A stretch of DNA of 64,000 nt from Petaurus breviceps papuanus (GCA_028583685.1 JAMXIF010000073.1:7393639-7457638), one strand, 5' to 3'. Shown: positions 1 through 11,598, numbered from the stretch's first letter. Numbers and translations: made by a program. Notes: a model not told the origin generated them from the sequence alone.

Positions 1-68
1 TCTGTCTCTCTGTCTCTGTCTCTCTGTCTCTGTCTCTCTTTCTGTCTCTGTCTGTCTCTCTCTCTCTC
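1..68. repeat. (TCTGTCTC)n simple repeat
   Basis: The window opens in a pyrimidine-rich array of TCTG/TCTC units that continues off the left edge. Ordinary microsatellite. Confidence 0.9.
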
Positions 69-310
69 CTAATTCTGCCACTTAACCAATTATATGAGTT
101 TCTTTATTTGTAAGAAAGGAAATAATATTTATACAACATACATGTCAGGGAGATCACAAAGAAGGAGATTTTAAAAAACCTGCTCTATGTAAGAGGGAGC
201 TCTGTATAGAAGGGAGCTATTATTGGGGATGCTGTACACAGAAGTCACAATTTAGATGGGATGGTGGACCAGATGACCTCTGCAGACCTTACCAGTCTTA
301 GTCTATGAAT
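69..310 (+). repeat. Degenerate MIR/THER-class SINE remnant
   Basis: Weak similarity to a core SINE. The end (about 255-308) resembles the family's 'gactagatgacctctgaggtc...ctatga' 3' part. The 5' half is too decayed to place with confidence. Confidence 0.4.
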
Positions 311-935
311 TAGTGCCTTTAGGCATGATGATCTCAAAGGCAGAGGCTCCACAAAGCCCTCAGACTCAAGCTGAAAAGAGAGTTTCATAGAATGCTAGAA
401 CATGGCAAGCCAGTCCATCCCTGTATCCAGAGTGACCAGTCAGAAACAAGTGTTACCATGCATATCCAGTACCTCCCACTCAAGCTCCACTCTGCCACAC
501 CCCATTTGGGATCTCAGCAGTGAAGGCGTATTTCGGAGGTTGAAAGTGATTTATTCAGAAATAGTCAGATTCTCCCAATCTCCTGAAGTGGTTTTGTCAT
601 TGCTACTCTAATTATTATCATCTTTGCTAATGACATTAAAAGAAGAGTTAGAGAAGTCCCCTCTTTTCTTCCCTACCTCCCCCCCCATCTCTGCAAAATC
701 CCTCCCTCCACTCCAGATCCTCACAGCTGCAGCTGAGGCTAATGAATTTGGATGATAGCCAATGAACAGATCTAGAAAGTGCATATGTATTGTAGAATTT
801 AACCCCTCAGTAAGAAAATTTACTAACTTGTATATCAGTACGTTTACTCTTCCCTCATGCCCCTTCTTCCTGAAAGTGATTTTGACCCACCCAGCTCTGA
901 TCTCTCTTCCGCACTTCATTTATAGCCAATGGTCA
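311..935. other. Unique sequence, nothing recognised
   Basis: Open frames here are short (69-108 codons) and show no family resemblance. There is a C-run near 680 and no splice-flanked coding frame. I see no repeat I can name. Confidence 0.4.
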
Positions 936-1090
936 TTTTCACGTGTTCTTTCTATCTTTCTATCATTTCTTCTTCTTTCTTCACTGGATTGTAAACTCCT
1001 TAAGGGCAGGGCCTCTGTTTTCTCACCCTTCTGGATCTCCTGCCAATGCATAGGTCATGATGGATCAAAAAATGTTGTTGACGAATGAGG
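936..1090 (+). repeat. L2 LINE 3' end fragment
   Basis: Contains the L2 3'-end hallmark 'ttgtaaactccttaaggg...ggcctctgtttt' followed by a decayed terminal segment. 5' truncated and old. Confidence 0.55.
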
Positions 1091-1905
1091 GAACCACCTT
1101 GGGAGGCCTGAGATGGTGCCAAGCCCCCAGATGAAAGGAGGTTTCAAACAAATTCTTCCCACCAAATTCAGGACCATCCCACTCTTGACTTCCTTGACAA
1201 GAAAACATCAGTGGGGGACAAATGCTGACACCCCCACAGACAGAAAGGATAGCCATCCTCCCTAGTGATGCCCACCTCTCTGGAGGCCACAGTTTGTACT
1301 TATTTGGTGTCTTCAGGAGGGAGATAGCCAGTCCTTGGGGAGGAGGGAAAGCAGAATCTACTAGTGCCTCCTCACTGTTTGTTATGTAAACACACAGAAG
1401 ATTTCATATTCTGCCGTTCTTGGTTTTGCAATCTTTGCAAAAATAAATATTTACCTTCAAAAGCAACAACTATGATAATCATCAGCGTAGCCTTCTTCAG
1501 ATCTGCTGCTTTCTATACACTCACATCAAATGAATAGACTAGAATAGATGTGTGTGGTCTGTTTGGATAATATTTTTCATGTGGAACCCTCTAGCAGAAA
1601 GCCCACTGGCACTAATAGAGGAGAAAGTTTGGTCTCGATCTTTATTTTCATAGATGACAAATGATCCAAGATCCTAAATTCCCTTTAAAGTTCAGTCATT
1701 TGCTATATTTTTTTTCTTATTTTATAGAAAGGAAATTGTCCCCTTGGGCAAGACACTAAAAAAACCTTTCCTTTTCCTCAGTTTCCCTAGCAAATGAAGA
1801 TGCAAGATGTACTTACTTAGTGATCCCTTAGAGAAAGGTACAAAAGTTGAGCAAAATAATTGGAAATTATATAATAATACTGGTTTTAGGGAGAGTTTCT
1901 CTCTT
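1091..1905. other. Unique sequence, nothing recognised
   Basis: No coding frame, RNA gene or named repeat found. It is moderately AT-rich with scattered short homopolymers. Confidence 0.4.
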
Positions 1906-1907
1906 TC

Positions 1908-2072
1908 TTTTTTATTTTTTGCTTTTTTTTTGGAGGGGGGAGGGCAGGGCAATTGGGGGTAAGTGACTTCCCCAAGGTCACACAGCTAGTTAAGTGTCTG
2001 AGGCCGGATTTGAACTCAGGTTTTCCTGACTCCAGGGCCAGTTCTCTATTCACTGAACCACCTAGCCACCCC
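1908..2072 (-). mobile_element. tRNA-derived marsupial SINE, A-tailed subtype
   Basis: Read on the minus strand it starts with the head GGGTGGCTAGGTGG and carries the tRNA-like body (ctggagtcaggaaaacctgag). It then runs through 'aagtcacttacccccaattg' to 'ccctcc' and an A-rich tail, seen here as a T run near 1908-1932. I call this the A-tailed subtype below; WSINE/MAR-like names are likely but unverified. Confidence 0.85.
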
Positions 2073-2444
2073 TGAGTTTCTCTTTTTCAAATGACCATAG
2101 ATAGAGGAGATAGAGATAGAGCAGGAAAAGACCAGCAACAAAAATATGTTACAAGTTAGTTTCTCTATGGGGAATAGGGGCTGAACTTATGATTTCAATG
2201 ATATTGAGAAACACCTTCTACCAATGCAGGAGAAAACCTCTCTGCAGTTTATAGCTTGAGAGTGTTGATAGTAGAAGGCTCAAAAAGCTTGCCTGCAACA
2301 CTCCTGAGTGTGACCCAAACCAGATGAAAATATAATTGAGAAATAACTAACAAAATAAATAAAAATAGAACAGAACACAGATAAAGCTAATAATCAGTTT
2401 TCTAAGTCAATATGCTGGCCTTCTGGTTTCTATTTGAGTTTGAA
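2073..2444. other. Unique AT-rich sequence
   Basis: Nothing recognised: no coding frame or repeat boundary. It is bounded by a SINE on the left and a MIR remnant on the right. Confidence 0.4.
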
Positions 2445-2580
2445 ATTACTGGCCTAGAACAAGTAAGTGATTTATTTGTCCAGAACCACACACAATCAGT
2501 CTGTGTCAGAGGCAGAACTTGAACCCAGACCTTCCTGACTCAAAGGCCAACTCTCTCTCTATAATGCCACAGCTGCTTCT
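2445..2580 (-). repeat. MIR-class SINE fragment
   Basis: Minus-strand MIR body: 'ttgtccagaaccacaca' then 'gaacttgaacccagaccttcctgact'. 5' and 3' ends are eroded. Confidence 0.65.
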
Positions 2581-2605
2581 TTATTTCCCTCTTCTACTAA
2601 ACTTT

Positions 2606-2850
2606 AGAGTAGCTAGATGGCACAGTGGAGAGAGTGCCTGGTCTGCAATAAGGAGGACCTGAGTTCGAATTTGGCCTAATATACTTACTTGGGCAAATCA
2701 CTCAACATGCTTTGCTTCAGTTTCATTTTCTATAAAATGAACTGGAGAAGGAAATGGCAAACCACTCCAATATCTTTGCCAAGAAAACGCCAGATGGGGT
2801 CATGGAGAGTCAGACATAATTGAAAATGACTCAACAATAAAAATCAGACT
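2606..2850 (+). mobile_element. tRNA-derived SINE with RTE/BovB-like tail
   Basis: Head 'gtagctagatggcacagtgg', tRNA-like body, then 'ctggagaaggaaatggcaaa' and 'ccaatatctttgccaagaaa', ending 'ggagagtcagacataattga'. The last ~80 bp resemble the 3' end of BovB/RTE LINEs, so the copy was probably mobilised by an RTE enzyme. Below I call this the RTE-tailed subtype. Confidence 0.8.
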
Positions 2851-3040
2851 TTTATTTCTATTTCAGAAAATATTATTTGACTCATGCTTCATTTACATTT
2901 TTATTGCTTTTCTAAAGTATAGGTCCAGTCCTATCACTCCCTTACTCAGTAAACTGCATAGCTCCCTTTTTCTTCTAGGATCAAATAAAGTCGTTCACAA
3001 CCTGGCCCCAACCTACATCTCCAAACTTATTATATGTTAC

Positions 3041-3241
3041 AGGGCTGAGCCTTGAGGTAGGAAGACCCAAATTCAAATAGGTTTTAGACACTAGCACTGT
3101 GTGACCCGGGGCAAGCCACTTAACATATGTTTGTCTCAGTCCTCAGCTGTAAAATGGGTATAATAACAGCACCCACCTTGAAGGGTTGTTGTGAAGATGA
3201 AATAAGATAATATTTGCAAAGCACTTACGTATGGTTGCCTG

Positions 3242-3277
<36 letters not shown>

Positions 3278-3335
3278 ACTACATGTTCATATGTTTAATA
3301 GCATACAGTATGTGCTATATAAATTCTTATTCCTT
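3041..3335 (+). mobile_element. MIR/THER-class SINE nested in L2
   Basis: Body 'gaggtaggaagacccaaatt', 'ccggggcaagccacttaaca', 'gtaaaatgggtataataaca', tail 'atttgcaaagcacttacg...tgctatataaattcttatt'. It splits the L2 copy, so it is younger. An (AT)n run lies inside it. Confidence 0.7.
3242..3274. repeat. (AT)n microsatellite
   Basis: Uninterrupted TA dinucleotides of about 15 units, within the SINE tail region. Confidence 0.95.
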
Positions 3336-3745
3336 TTGCTCCCCCCACCCTCCCCCACCCCTTTCCTTTACGGTCCATCTCAAACCACCCTCTTGCTGGT
3401 CCTCTGACACAACACTCTATTTATTCCTCTATATTTTGGTTGGCTGTCCTCTGTGCCTGGAATGCATTCCCCCTCTCTTAGAATCTCCCATTTCCTTCAG
3501 GATTCAGCTCAAATACTTTCTTCTACATGAACTCTTCCCTAATCTCTTCCTCCCACCTTGACTCCTGGTGCCTTCTCTTCTCAGATTTTGCACATGGTTC
3601 AAATTTCTATAGCTTTGTATAGTTTCAGTGTACTTTCTTTGTGCGCAGGCTTTTGAAGGAGAAAAGACCATCTCATTATTGTATCTCAAGTACCATCACA
3701 GTGTCTGGCACATATTAGGCTTAACAAATGCTTACTGATTGATTG

Positions 3746-4854
3746 TTTGGACCGAGGAGCTGTGTTATGATGGAGTTCTTCTGCATTTAACTTATTATCT
3801 GTGATTTTTATTAAATATGCAAAGAATCCCTTCAGGAGAAAACCACATTCTTGCAAGTCTAACAGTGCAGAGATGATTTGCTCTCATTACAAATTCGACT
3901 CTTAGAAAAGCTGTTACTGCCAGATTCTATTGGCTATCCTTCTTCAAGAAATGCTTCAGTTCTATAGAATATGGAGTGTCTAAATAACTACATCCCCAAC
4001 GTGTATTTTCTGATTTATTTTTTTCATTATGGTCAGGAAGTATTAGCAGTAGCTATTGCAAGTGCAATGAAACAATATTAAGGACTAAATCTTAAGAAAA
4101 TACATTTTAAGAGTCCTCCAAGGTGCCTTTACAAAAGCTCCACGCCTTTCTATTTTTTTTAAGGAATTAAAAAATCAGAGTTAATATTATACATGGACAC
4201 AGAAGCTCAGTGGAAGTAGTAATATACAAATCTTACCTATCTGGGTACACAAAACAGGTCCTCCCAGGAATCCCAAACCCCTATAAGCTCCATAAACTTG
4301 ACTTGTCTAACGTCCTGTCCAATTTCAGTAGTATTACCATGAACTTTTGGATCAACAAATCCAAACTTCTAATTCTCCTCTGATGACCTATTTATACACC
4401 TTTCCAATAACAAGACACAGTCATTTGTTTTCATGGTCTCCAGCAACCACCCATCTCTTTCTGTAGCTTGTCTGCAGAGCCTGATAGCAGTGTGTACCCA
4501 GCTCTGGGGTACACAGGGAAATCAGAGGAGCCAAGCCCCAGCAGAGAAAGATTCTCTGCTAACTCAATACCTACTGCAATTGAGAACAACAGGTTGGCAT
4601 GCCAAATTGGGTGATCTCTAAATTAGTTCCACGATGGCATACCCAGCAAAGGAGGCTTTTTAAAACATTTAGGGAAACACAAAGCCTTGCTCTTGGATGA
4701 ATGCTCCTCCACTCATCAAAATGCAACTTCCTCCCAATTGGGAAGAGGATGCTGCTGCTTCCGGTGCTGACTTTTCCTCTTGTCTTCAGTTTTCGTCATT
4801 TGAGCTCTTAATCAAGTGAAAATGAATAGCAAGTCAAGCCTCCACCCAATGCTA
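3746..4854. other. Unique sequence, no named repeat
   Basis: A rare kilobase with no SINE, LINE or microsatellite I can recognise. The part at 3790-4130 is AT-rich, non-repetitive and free of CpG decay patterns typical of repeats. It could be conserved noncoding DNA, but I cannot test that here. No coding frame has support. Confidence 0.35.
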
Positions 4855-4855
4855 T

Positions 4856-5130
4856 AAGAGACAGATGGTGGTACAGTTGAATAAATCACTGGGCCACTAG
4901 TCAGGAAGACATGAGTTCAAATGTGGCCTCAGACTACTTACTAGCTGTGTGCCCCTGAGCAAAACAGTTAACCTCTGCTTGCCTCAGTTTCCCCAACTCA
5001 AAAATGAGAATAAGAGTAACATCAATCTCCCAAGGTTGGCATAAAGATCAAATGAGATAATAATATCGGTTAAAAAAAAGTGTTTAGCACAGTGTCTGAC
5101 ACATAGTAGACACCATATAAATGTTTTACC
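4856..5130 (+). mobile_element. MIR/THER-class tRNA SINE
   Basis: Body 'aggaagacatgagttcaaat', 'cttactagctgtgtgcccct', 'cagtttccccaactcaaaaa', tail 'tagcacagtgtctgacacat agtag...atataaatg'. Nearly full length. Confidence 0.75.
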
Positions 5131-5194
5131 CCTCCCCAGCAACATTCATTCTTGTAAATGCTTATCTGTTTTCCTTTCATGCGTGTTATCCTAT

Positions 5195-5365
5195 TGACTC
5201 AGCATTCAATTCAGCAAGCGTTTATTAAACCTACCACATGCCAGGTACCAGGCTAGGTAGCCCTTCCTCGCTCAAATCAAAGTCAATTGAAAGTCATGTC
5301 ATCATCTCCCTGATGTCATGGTCTTCTTTAAGAACAGAGGACAAAAACACAAAAACAACCAGGTT
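5195..5365 (+). repeat. Marsupial repeat with 'gatgtcatggtcttcttt' tail
   Basis: The segment ends 'gatgtcatggtcttctttaa' + 'gaacagaggacaaaaaca'. Two more copies of the same tail lie near 30,940 and 31,150, so this is a repeat family. I recognise the tail as common in marsupial genomes but cannot give a family name. Confidence 0.5.
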
Positions 5366-5689
5366 AGGTGCTGATGCCATTTTCAGTTTGAAAATGAACT
5401 TAAAATGTGTTAAGGAGTTTCAATTCTAGGTTTACAAATAAAATCTCCAGAAACACTACTCCACACCCCTCCCCAAACGGGATTCATCACCTGATGACCA
5501 TCTTTCTCTTAATGAGCATCTCTGAACTTGACCAGGCTGGTCTTCAGCTGACAGAGATGTGACTGGACCCACGCTCAGGGTCAGGATCTGCTAGGGCTGG
5601 GATGCCAGTCTCATCATTTTGAGAACTCAGGGTCATATCTGCCCCATGAGGCCAATGGAGGAGGACTTAGTAATATAGGATCATTGCAT

Positions 5690-5872
5690 CATAGATTTAA
5701 AGCTAGTAGGAAACTTAGAAACCATTTTGATACAGAAGACTTAGAATTTCAGAGTTGAAAGGGACCTCATTGGCAATCTAGTCCAAAGCAAACATCACAA
5801 GAACCCTCACATGCCTAACAAATACTTGTTCAGCCTCTAACTTGAAGACCTCTGAGAAGGGTCCAACCCCTT
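5690..5872 (+). repeat. L3/CR1-like or core-SINE fragment
   Basis: Contains 'tcagagttgaaagggacctc', 'ctagtccaaagcaaac' and 'cttgaagacctctgagaagg', the pattern of mammalian L3/CR1 3' regions. It appears split from a continuation near 6200-6320 by two later insertions. Confidence 0.5.
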
Positions 5873-5873
5873 C

Positions 5874-6017
5874 ATTTTTTTTTTGCTTTTTGGAGGGGGG
5901 AAGGCTGGGCAATTAAGTCACATGGCTAGTGTGTCAAGTGTCTGAGGCCAGATTTGAACTCAGGTCCTCCTGACTCCAGGGCCAGTGCTCTATTCACTGT
6001 GCCACCTAGCCTCCCCT
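5874..6017 (-). mobile_element. A-tailed tRNA SINE
   Basis: T run, 'gctttttggagggggg', 'gtcacatggctagtg', 'cagatttgaactcaggtcct', and head complement 'gtgccacctagcctcccct'. Inserted into an older repeat. Confidence 0.85.
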
Positions 6018-6200
6018 AACTCCTTTATTTTTTAAAGTTAATTTATTTACTTTTAGTTTTCAACATTTACTTCTATAAATTTTAAATTCCCCTCCCTTCC
6101 CCCCTACCAAGATGGCCTGCAATCTGATAGAGGCTTTCCATATATATATTCCTATTAAACATATTTTCACACTGGTCATTTTGTATAGAAGAATTATAAT
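6018..6200 (-). mobile_element. L1 3' UTR fragment
   Basis: The plus strand shows the complement of an L1 3' end: 'tttatttacttttagttttc', 'cccctcccttcccccctacc', 'aagatggcctgcaatctgat'. It resembles the 3' UTR of the L1 at 14.06-15.02 kb. Heavily 5' truncated. Confidence 0.6.
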
Positions 6201-6325
6201 GAATGCAACTATTTCATTTTACAGATGAGGATAGGGAGGTCTACGGACATTTTAAGCAACTTGCCCCAGGGTCACAAAGGTAGTTAAGTAGTGGAGCTAG
6301 GATTTGAATCTGTATCCTTTTAAGA
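6201..6325 (-). repeat. MIR/core-SINE segment
   Basis: 'ttttacagatgaggataggg', 'cttgccccagggtcacaaag', 'ggatttgaatctgtatcctt' give the MIR body on the minus strand. It probably belongs with the fragment ending at 5872. Confidence 0.6.
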
Positions 6326-6649
6326 GAAGAGTCTATGGGATCTTCTCTCCCTTGTTCTTAATGCAATCGAGCAACATCTAAGAGACTGTTGGAAGTTTTA
6401 CAAGAAGGTTTGGCAATGAATGGTCTCATTTATTTAAATAGTCATTTGTCATTTTCCATTTGATGTTTCTGCTTATGTGTTTAGGCTTTCTGTGTTTCTC
6501 AAGAGGAGGGCACTGGATTAGATGACTTCTGAGAGGGGATCTTATGGCATGATGTTAATTTTTGAATTTATCAACATCGTACTGTTATCTTATTTTACAG
6601 TTGAACTGGTTGTTGCTACTGGGGGTAAGAGGACCAGGATTACCTTTCT

Positions 6650-6832
6650 AATATAAAGAGCATGGGATTTGGAGTGAGAAGACCAGGATTTGAATCCCAG
6701 CTCTGTCCTTTAACTGCCTGTGTGAGCTCAGTCTAGTCATTTCATCTCTCTGGCCCTCAGTTTCCTCATCTATAAGATGAGAGGTTTGGACTGATGAACT
6801 CCAGCTCTAAGTCTATAATCCCATAATCTTCC
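6650..6832 (+). mobile_element. MIR/THER-class SINE
   Basis: 'gggatttggagtgagaagac', 'tttgaatcccagctctgtcc', 'cctcagtttcctcatctata', 'ccagctctaagtctataatc'. Near full length and diverged. Confidence 0.75.
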
Positions 6833-7832
6833 ATGCATTCACACATGATTTTTTAGCTTTGCATATTGTCATTTTCTTAGTACGAAATGTAAATATATCT
6901 CAAGACTACTGGCTTTGATTCCTCTTACTATTAGTTGTAGCTTTGTTATTGTTGTTACACTTAGAGCTGATTTCATCACTGACTCAATGGGAAAAATAAC
7001 AATAATCTGCTAGACAGAGATGGGGTTTATTAGCTTGTAAAGTGAATTGTTGATGAAATGTTGGATGTCTATCCAGGCTGTGGTATCGCTCCACAAAAGC
7101 TACACCCCTTTATCATTGTTACCTATGGCGGACTAATTTGATTTGTAGGAAATGGAGAACAAAAGCATTCCTGGTTAGCTACATATGCAAATCTCCACAT
7201 AAAACTAGGAGATGTCAGAAGAGGGGAAGCAGGCAGGCAGGCAGTAACTGCTGGAATAGATGATGGTGGCCCCAGGCTCTGATAATACTGAGGCAGCTGT
7301 GCTTCTCTGAAGCCAAGAAGAAGATTTTTGCATCCTCAGGCATGTGATTGTTGAGAAATGTTAAATGCCTCCAATTTCGACTGTAGAAGCCCAAGAGGTA
7401 CACAGCTGCCAGCTGGAATCTGTGTATTTGTTTACTCTGGGGACCTTGGTGGTCTGGTACCCACTCTCAGCTGTGCCATCCGAAAGAGCGAGGGACCCTA
7501 CTTCAACCCTGAGAGCCGAGTCAGATGCATTTTCACACAGTGTTCCTGGATGGGCTTAACCAAGTCTCAGAAAAGTTTTGAGACTCCAGAGAACAACATT
7601 GATGAGAGGAAAGAAAAAAGTCAATTCTTAGTTGTTGTTGTATTTTGTTAACAAAAGACAGGGGTTGCTTGGACTCCAGCCCACAACTCATCCAAAAACC
7701 TTATTTTACTTGCTAGCTTCAACCTTCTTCCTTACTGGACCTTTCGTCAAGATGGCTCACAAGGATAAAAAACCTACCATTCTTCCAGAGGCTTGTACCT
7801 TTCCCTCAAAGGTTCCTTTGAATCTACTCTGA
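6833..7832. other. Unique sequence
   Basis: No repeat recognised except a short (GCAG)n-like run near 7228-7243. Frames of 60-97 codons near 7215-7832 show no family signature and lack convincing splice context. Confidence 0.4.
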
Positions 7833-7985
7833 GCATTGGAAGGGGCCTCAGAAGCCATCTTGTCCAACCCATTCACAAAAGAATGGTTAAAGTCTTCCAA
7901 GGAGGGTGAACCCCTCACTTCTCAAGGAAACTCATTTCATGTTCTATTTTCCATCATTCCACTCTTCTAAAGAGAGACTCAGTAG
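7833..7985 (+). repeat. L3/CR1-like fragment
   Basis: 'cattggaaggggcctcagaa', 'ccatcttgtccaacccattc', 'ggtgaacccctcacttctca' and 'aaactcatttcatgttctat' follow the order of L3/CR1 3' regions. Confidence 0.5.
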
Positions 7986-9905
7986 AGAGAGGTGTAAACT
8001 GGACTGAAAGTGACCAACTTCAGAGGATGAGATATCTAAACACTGAACCTCTTACTTAAAATAGGGAATTGGATCTGGTCTCCTCTACACCCATTAGTTT
8101 AATTCAGTATGATCATTACATATAAATTAACTGTGATGTTGGAGGGGATGATATCACTCAGATAGATCATGCAATAGAAGCCAAGATAGAGAATGGGATA
8201 GGTGTCTTCTGTGATAGTGGAAGAGAAAAGGGCCCAAGGGCAGAGGTGGTGTGCAAGGTATGTATGTTTCTTGAAGTCAGGAAGAGAACAGCAAGAAAAC
8301 AGAATGGGAGGTGAATGAGACACTAGCAGTGGGGCTGGGTTTCAAAAATCAATCATGTTTATGTCTGCAGTGTTTGAATTTCAGATTTGGTTCATTCTTT
8401 GAAGTCATGAGCCTGTGCATTTTTCTTAGCATGAATTCCATTTTTTGTTAACCACAGGCCTTACCTGGACCTGAGACTGTGAGAATCAGGTGATCAAGGT
8501 TCCATTTGCCCATTGAAAAAGCTATCTACCTGTCTACGGTCTCTTCCTTCATCAGTAAACCCCTTAACCAGAAGACAACAAAATATTTTGCTACAAGGCT
8601 CACTGATGGTCTGTGGACAATTTGGTTATCTCAAGCCATCAGTGAACCTTAGCTGTGCCATTTGTGAAATGGGCCTGAGCACGCAACATAGTGGTGGCCT
8701 GAAGCACAAGCTAAGTCTGGTTCTCAGACTTTGCCAATGTTTACTGCTGGGAAAATGACAATGGTACTTGACTTCTGTCTAAATATTGAAACATTGCCCC
8801 TCCCTACCTCTTCACTTTTATGTTGAGATAACTAATGTTCCTAAAGAAATATGAGGGTGAGTCGCTGGTGGGTTTCCCCAGATATGCTGTTGACTAAGAG
8901 TATTCTCTACAATGCAAGCTTACAAGAGCCAGTGCTGAGGGCAGAGGTCTGGAAAAGGGCAAGTTGGAGTGCCCTCTAGGAAGTAAGGCAGATTGTTGCC
9001 AGAGTTTTCAACATTTCTCACTGCCTCATCACTGGAAAGGAGTGAGAATCGTGACAAGCTCTGATTTTCCACATTCGGTGACAATTTCTTCTTTTGCTGG
9101 ACTTAGTAAATTGTATATTCAAGGGCTCAAGTTGTTATGATTTGGCATTCTTAGACAATGACAGGCAAGAAACCCAAACTAAATATTCCTGACCTTAATA
9201 ATTTGAATTGGCTTCTTCCCATTCCCTAAAACTCACTACCTTTTTCACATGTTAAATTTGCTATCATTTGTCTGATTCTTAGATTTATTTATCAAAGAAG
9301 GACTACAAGAAATCTAATTTTGTTTCTATTTTGCTATGTTCCCGTCCTTCACACTATTCATGTCAGCAATACATTCCTCTGTCTAGCTTAAATCCAGACG
9401 ATTTCATCATTCTCCAACTGACCAGGTCTTTACTCCATTAACATGTTTTTCTGGCTCTTGGTCTCTCCATCTCTCAGTCTTTCTCTGTCTCGTTTTCTTT
9501 TCATCTCTTTCTTTCTCTCAACACCATTCCTTCAATTTCTGTATCTGCTTCTAATTTGACTTTGAGCATTAAATGAATATAATGCATTATAGGTCAGGGA
9601 ATATCTATAATGTGAAATGTCATCTATTTTGATGCTTTTTTTTTCCTCTGCCCAGTTGGCTTTTTCTTCTCAAGTTTTCCTGGCCCTTAGTACCTGGGTC
9701 CTTTAATCTGACACTAAAGAGAAATACTTAAGACATTTGGTAGTAAGAAGATGCCTCTGTCCCTCTGAGTTCAAATGTGACTCTTCCTCATGGGACATGA
9801 GCTGCTGTGTTTTGGAGTTCCAGAAATGAAATATTTGGGCTAGAAATGAAATATCAAGTCTTTGCTCAAAACTGGTAGGACCAAATAGATAGAAACACAG
9901 GGCCA
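7986..9905. other. Unique sequence
   Basis: Almost 2 kb without a recognisable repeat, apart from a weak (TCTC)-rich stretch at about 9465-9525. The open frames (74, 81, 67 codons) have no family features. It may contain regulatory or noncoding RNA sequence, but nothing visible supports that. Confidence 0.35.
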
Positions 9906-10060
9906 CCAGAAATTAGAGCTGCAAGATACCTTAGAAAACTTAGTTGTACCTTAGTCCAACCCAGTCATTTTACACAAGAGGAAGCCAACATACAGGGAAG
10001 CGACTATCTCAGGTTCACACAGGTAAGTAGACATCAGGACTGATGTGCAAAACCAAGTTT
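9906..10060 (-). repeat. MIR-class fragment
   Basis: 'attagagctgcaagatacct', 'ttagtccaacccagtcattt', 'atctcaggttcacacaggta' are consistent with an old MIR or related core SINE. Confidence 0.5.
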
Positions 10061-10299
10061 CACAGAAACACAGGTTTAGAGCTGGAAGGGACCTTGGAGG
10101 TTATCTAGTCTGGTCTCATCATTTTACTTATGAAGCCCAAAGATGTGTGATGATTTGTTTAAAGAGACATAGGTAGCAGCGATAAGGGGCAGAACCAGGA
10201 TTCAAAATTGGGTTCTCTAAGGGACCCAGTGCCTCGTTTTCTTATCAGATGAGATAACATGTGTAAAGTGCTTTGCAAACTTTAAAATCCTATATAAAT
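10061..10299. repeat. Core-SINE remnant leading into trinucleotide array
   Basis: 'ggtttagagctggaagggac', then 'acatgtgtaaagtgctttgc', 'tttaaaatcctatataaata'. The 3' part is the usual SINE end, after which the trinucleotide array begins. The array may have grown from the SINE tail. Confidence 0.5.
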
Positions 10300-10560
10300 A
10301 CTACCACCACCACCACCACCACCACCACCTACTACTACTACTACCACCACCACCACTACTACTACCACCATCACCACTACTACTACTGCTACTACCACTG
10401 CCACTATCACCACCACTACTGCCACTACTACTACTACCACTACCACCACTACCACTACTACCACCACTACCACTACTACCACTACCACTATTACTACTAC
10501 TACTACTACTACTGCTACTACTACTGCTGCTGCAGCTGCTGCTAGTTTTGCTACTACTAT
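10300..10560. repeat. (ACC/ACT/CTG)n trinucleotide array
   Basis: About 260 bp of CAC, TAC and, at the right end, CTG/CTA triplets. The long open frames on both strands (His/Tyr-rich and Val/Gly-rich) are by-products of a stop-free triplet repeat. It lies about 300 bp from the CpG-rich segment. Confidence 0.95.
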
Positions 10561-10859
10561 CACCACCCTAAGACTTGTTAGCTTTCTTCAAAACCTCACC
10601 TAGGAGGACCTCTAAGCACTGGGGATGTTTGTTGATTGGTTTTGTGAAAGAACACACCAACTGTCCTAACAATTTCCTTCTCAGAAGGAGGCAGCTTCTT
10701 CCTAAGTCCTGGAAAGTACACTTTGCGGGGCTCTGGGGAGGCACCCTTTGTTTTTAGTAACCAAAGCGCTTGAAGCCAGTTAAGCACATGCAAAGTTTGG
10801 CTTACCCTCTAAACCTGCAATTGAGATAGGAATTTGGGTTTCTGGTGTTTCCCCCAAAA

Positions 10860-11564
10860 CAAAGGCGGGATCTTGGGTCTTAAAGCCCCGAGAGCGGACG
10901 CACAGTGCTAGGTACGGCTTGTTCAAACAGAACGAAAAAATGAGATGCATTTCAAAAACGTGCACTTGGGCTCTTTCTTTCCCCCTGACAGTCCCGTCTC
11001 TCCCCAGTGGAGGACAAACCCACGCTTACCTGGCACTGACGGCCGGTCCCAAGCAAGCGTCCCGCAGCAGGCAGCTCGGTCGGACTGGAAGGAGAGCGCC
11101 AGCAAAGGTGCCTCTCCTCTTGGGGTACCACGTCCTGGCAGTCCTGAGCTGCAGACGCCCACCTCCCGGAGCCGGTCGCCACACTGTCACTCCCCACAAG
11201 GTCCTTCGGCGCCCCCAGGGAGCAGAGGCGCAGCGCACCCCCGCCTCTGGGGTCAGTCCGGCGCTGGCGCTGTTGGGAGTTTCAAAAGATTTCCCGGGAA
11301 CTCTTCCCTTCACTGCCTACTGTCCTGTTGGAGAGTTGGGAAAAGTCGTGTGGGAGCGAGGGGCTTTCCTCCACGGCAAACTCACCTGCACCACCTAGAG
11401 GTCTCTCCCTGCAGTGGAGAAGAAAGCCAAACCCTTCTCTCCCGGCCCCTCGCAAGGTCGCTACCCCGGGCTTCTCCCGTTTGCCTCGAACACAGCCAGC
11501 GCGGCTGGCTTTCCTGCGCTCTGGAAGAAGCCACCCTTTAGCTGAAAATGCCAGGCTCCCCCCG

Positions 11565-11598
<34 letters not shown>

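Larger units (their letters stand above)
2920..3745 (+). repeat. L2 LINE 3' region, interrupted by a SINE
   Basis: Left part 2920-3040 matches L2 ('cactcccttactcagtaaac', 'cacaacctggccccaaccta'). It resumes after about 3335 ('aggattcagctcaaatac', 'ctggcacatattaggcttaa', 'aaatgcttactgattgattg'). The central gap is filled by a younger SINE and an AT repeat. Confidence 0.75.

Noticed and set aside
2606-2700. tRNA-like heads of the SINEs as real tRNA genes
   Set aside because: They continue into SINE bodies and tails, lack a full cloverleaf with acceptor stem, and recur across the window.
10273-10566. Open frames of 90 and 94 codons rich in His/Tyr or Val/Gly
   Set aside because: They are translations of the stop-free trinucleotide array on both strands.
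10945-11541. 198-codon plus-strand frame in the CpG-rich segment
   Set aside because: Ser/Pro/Arg-rich composition typical of chance frames in GC-rich DNA. It has no domain, and overlapping frames of similar quality exist on both strands.
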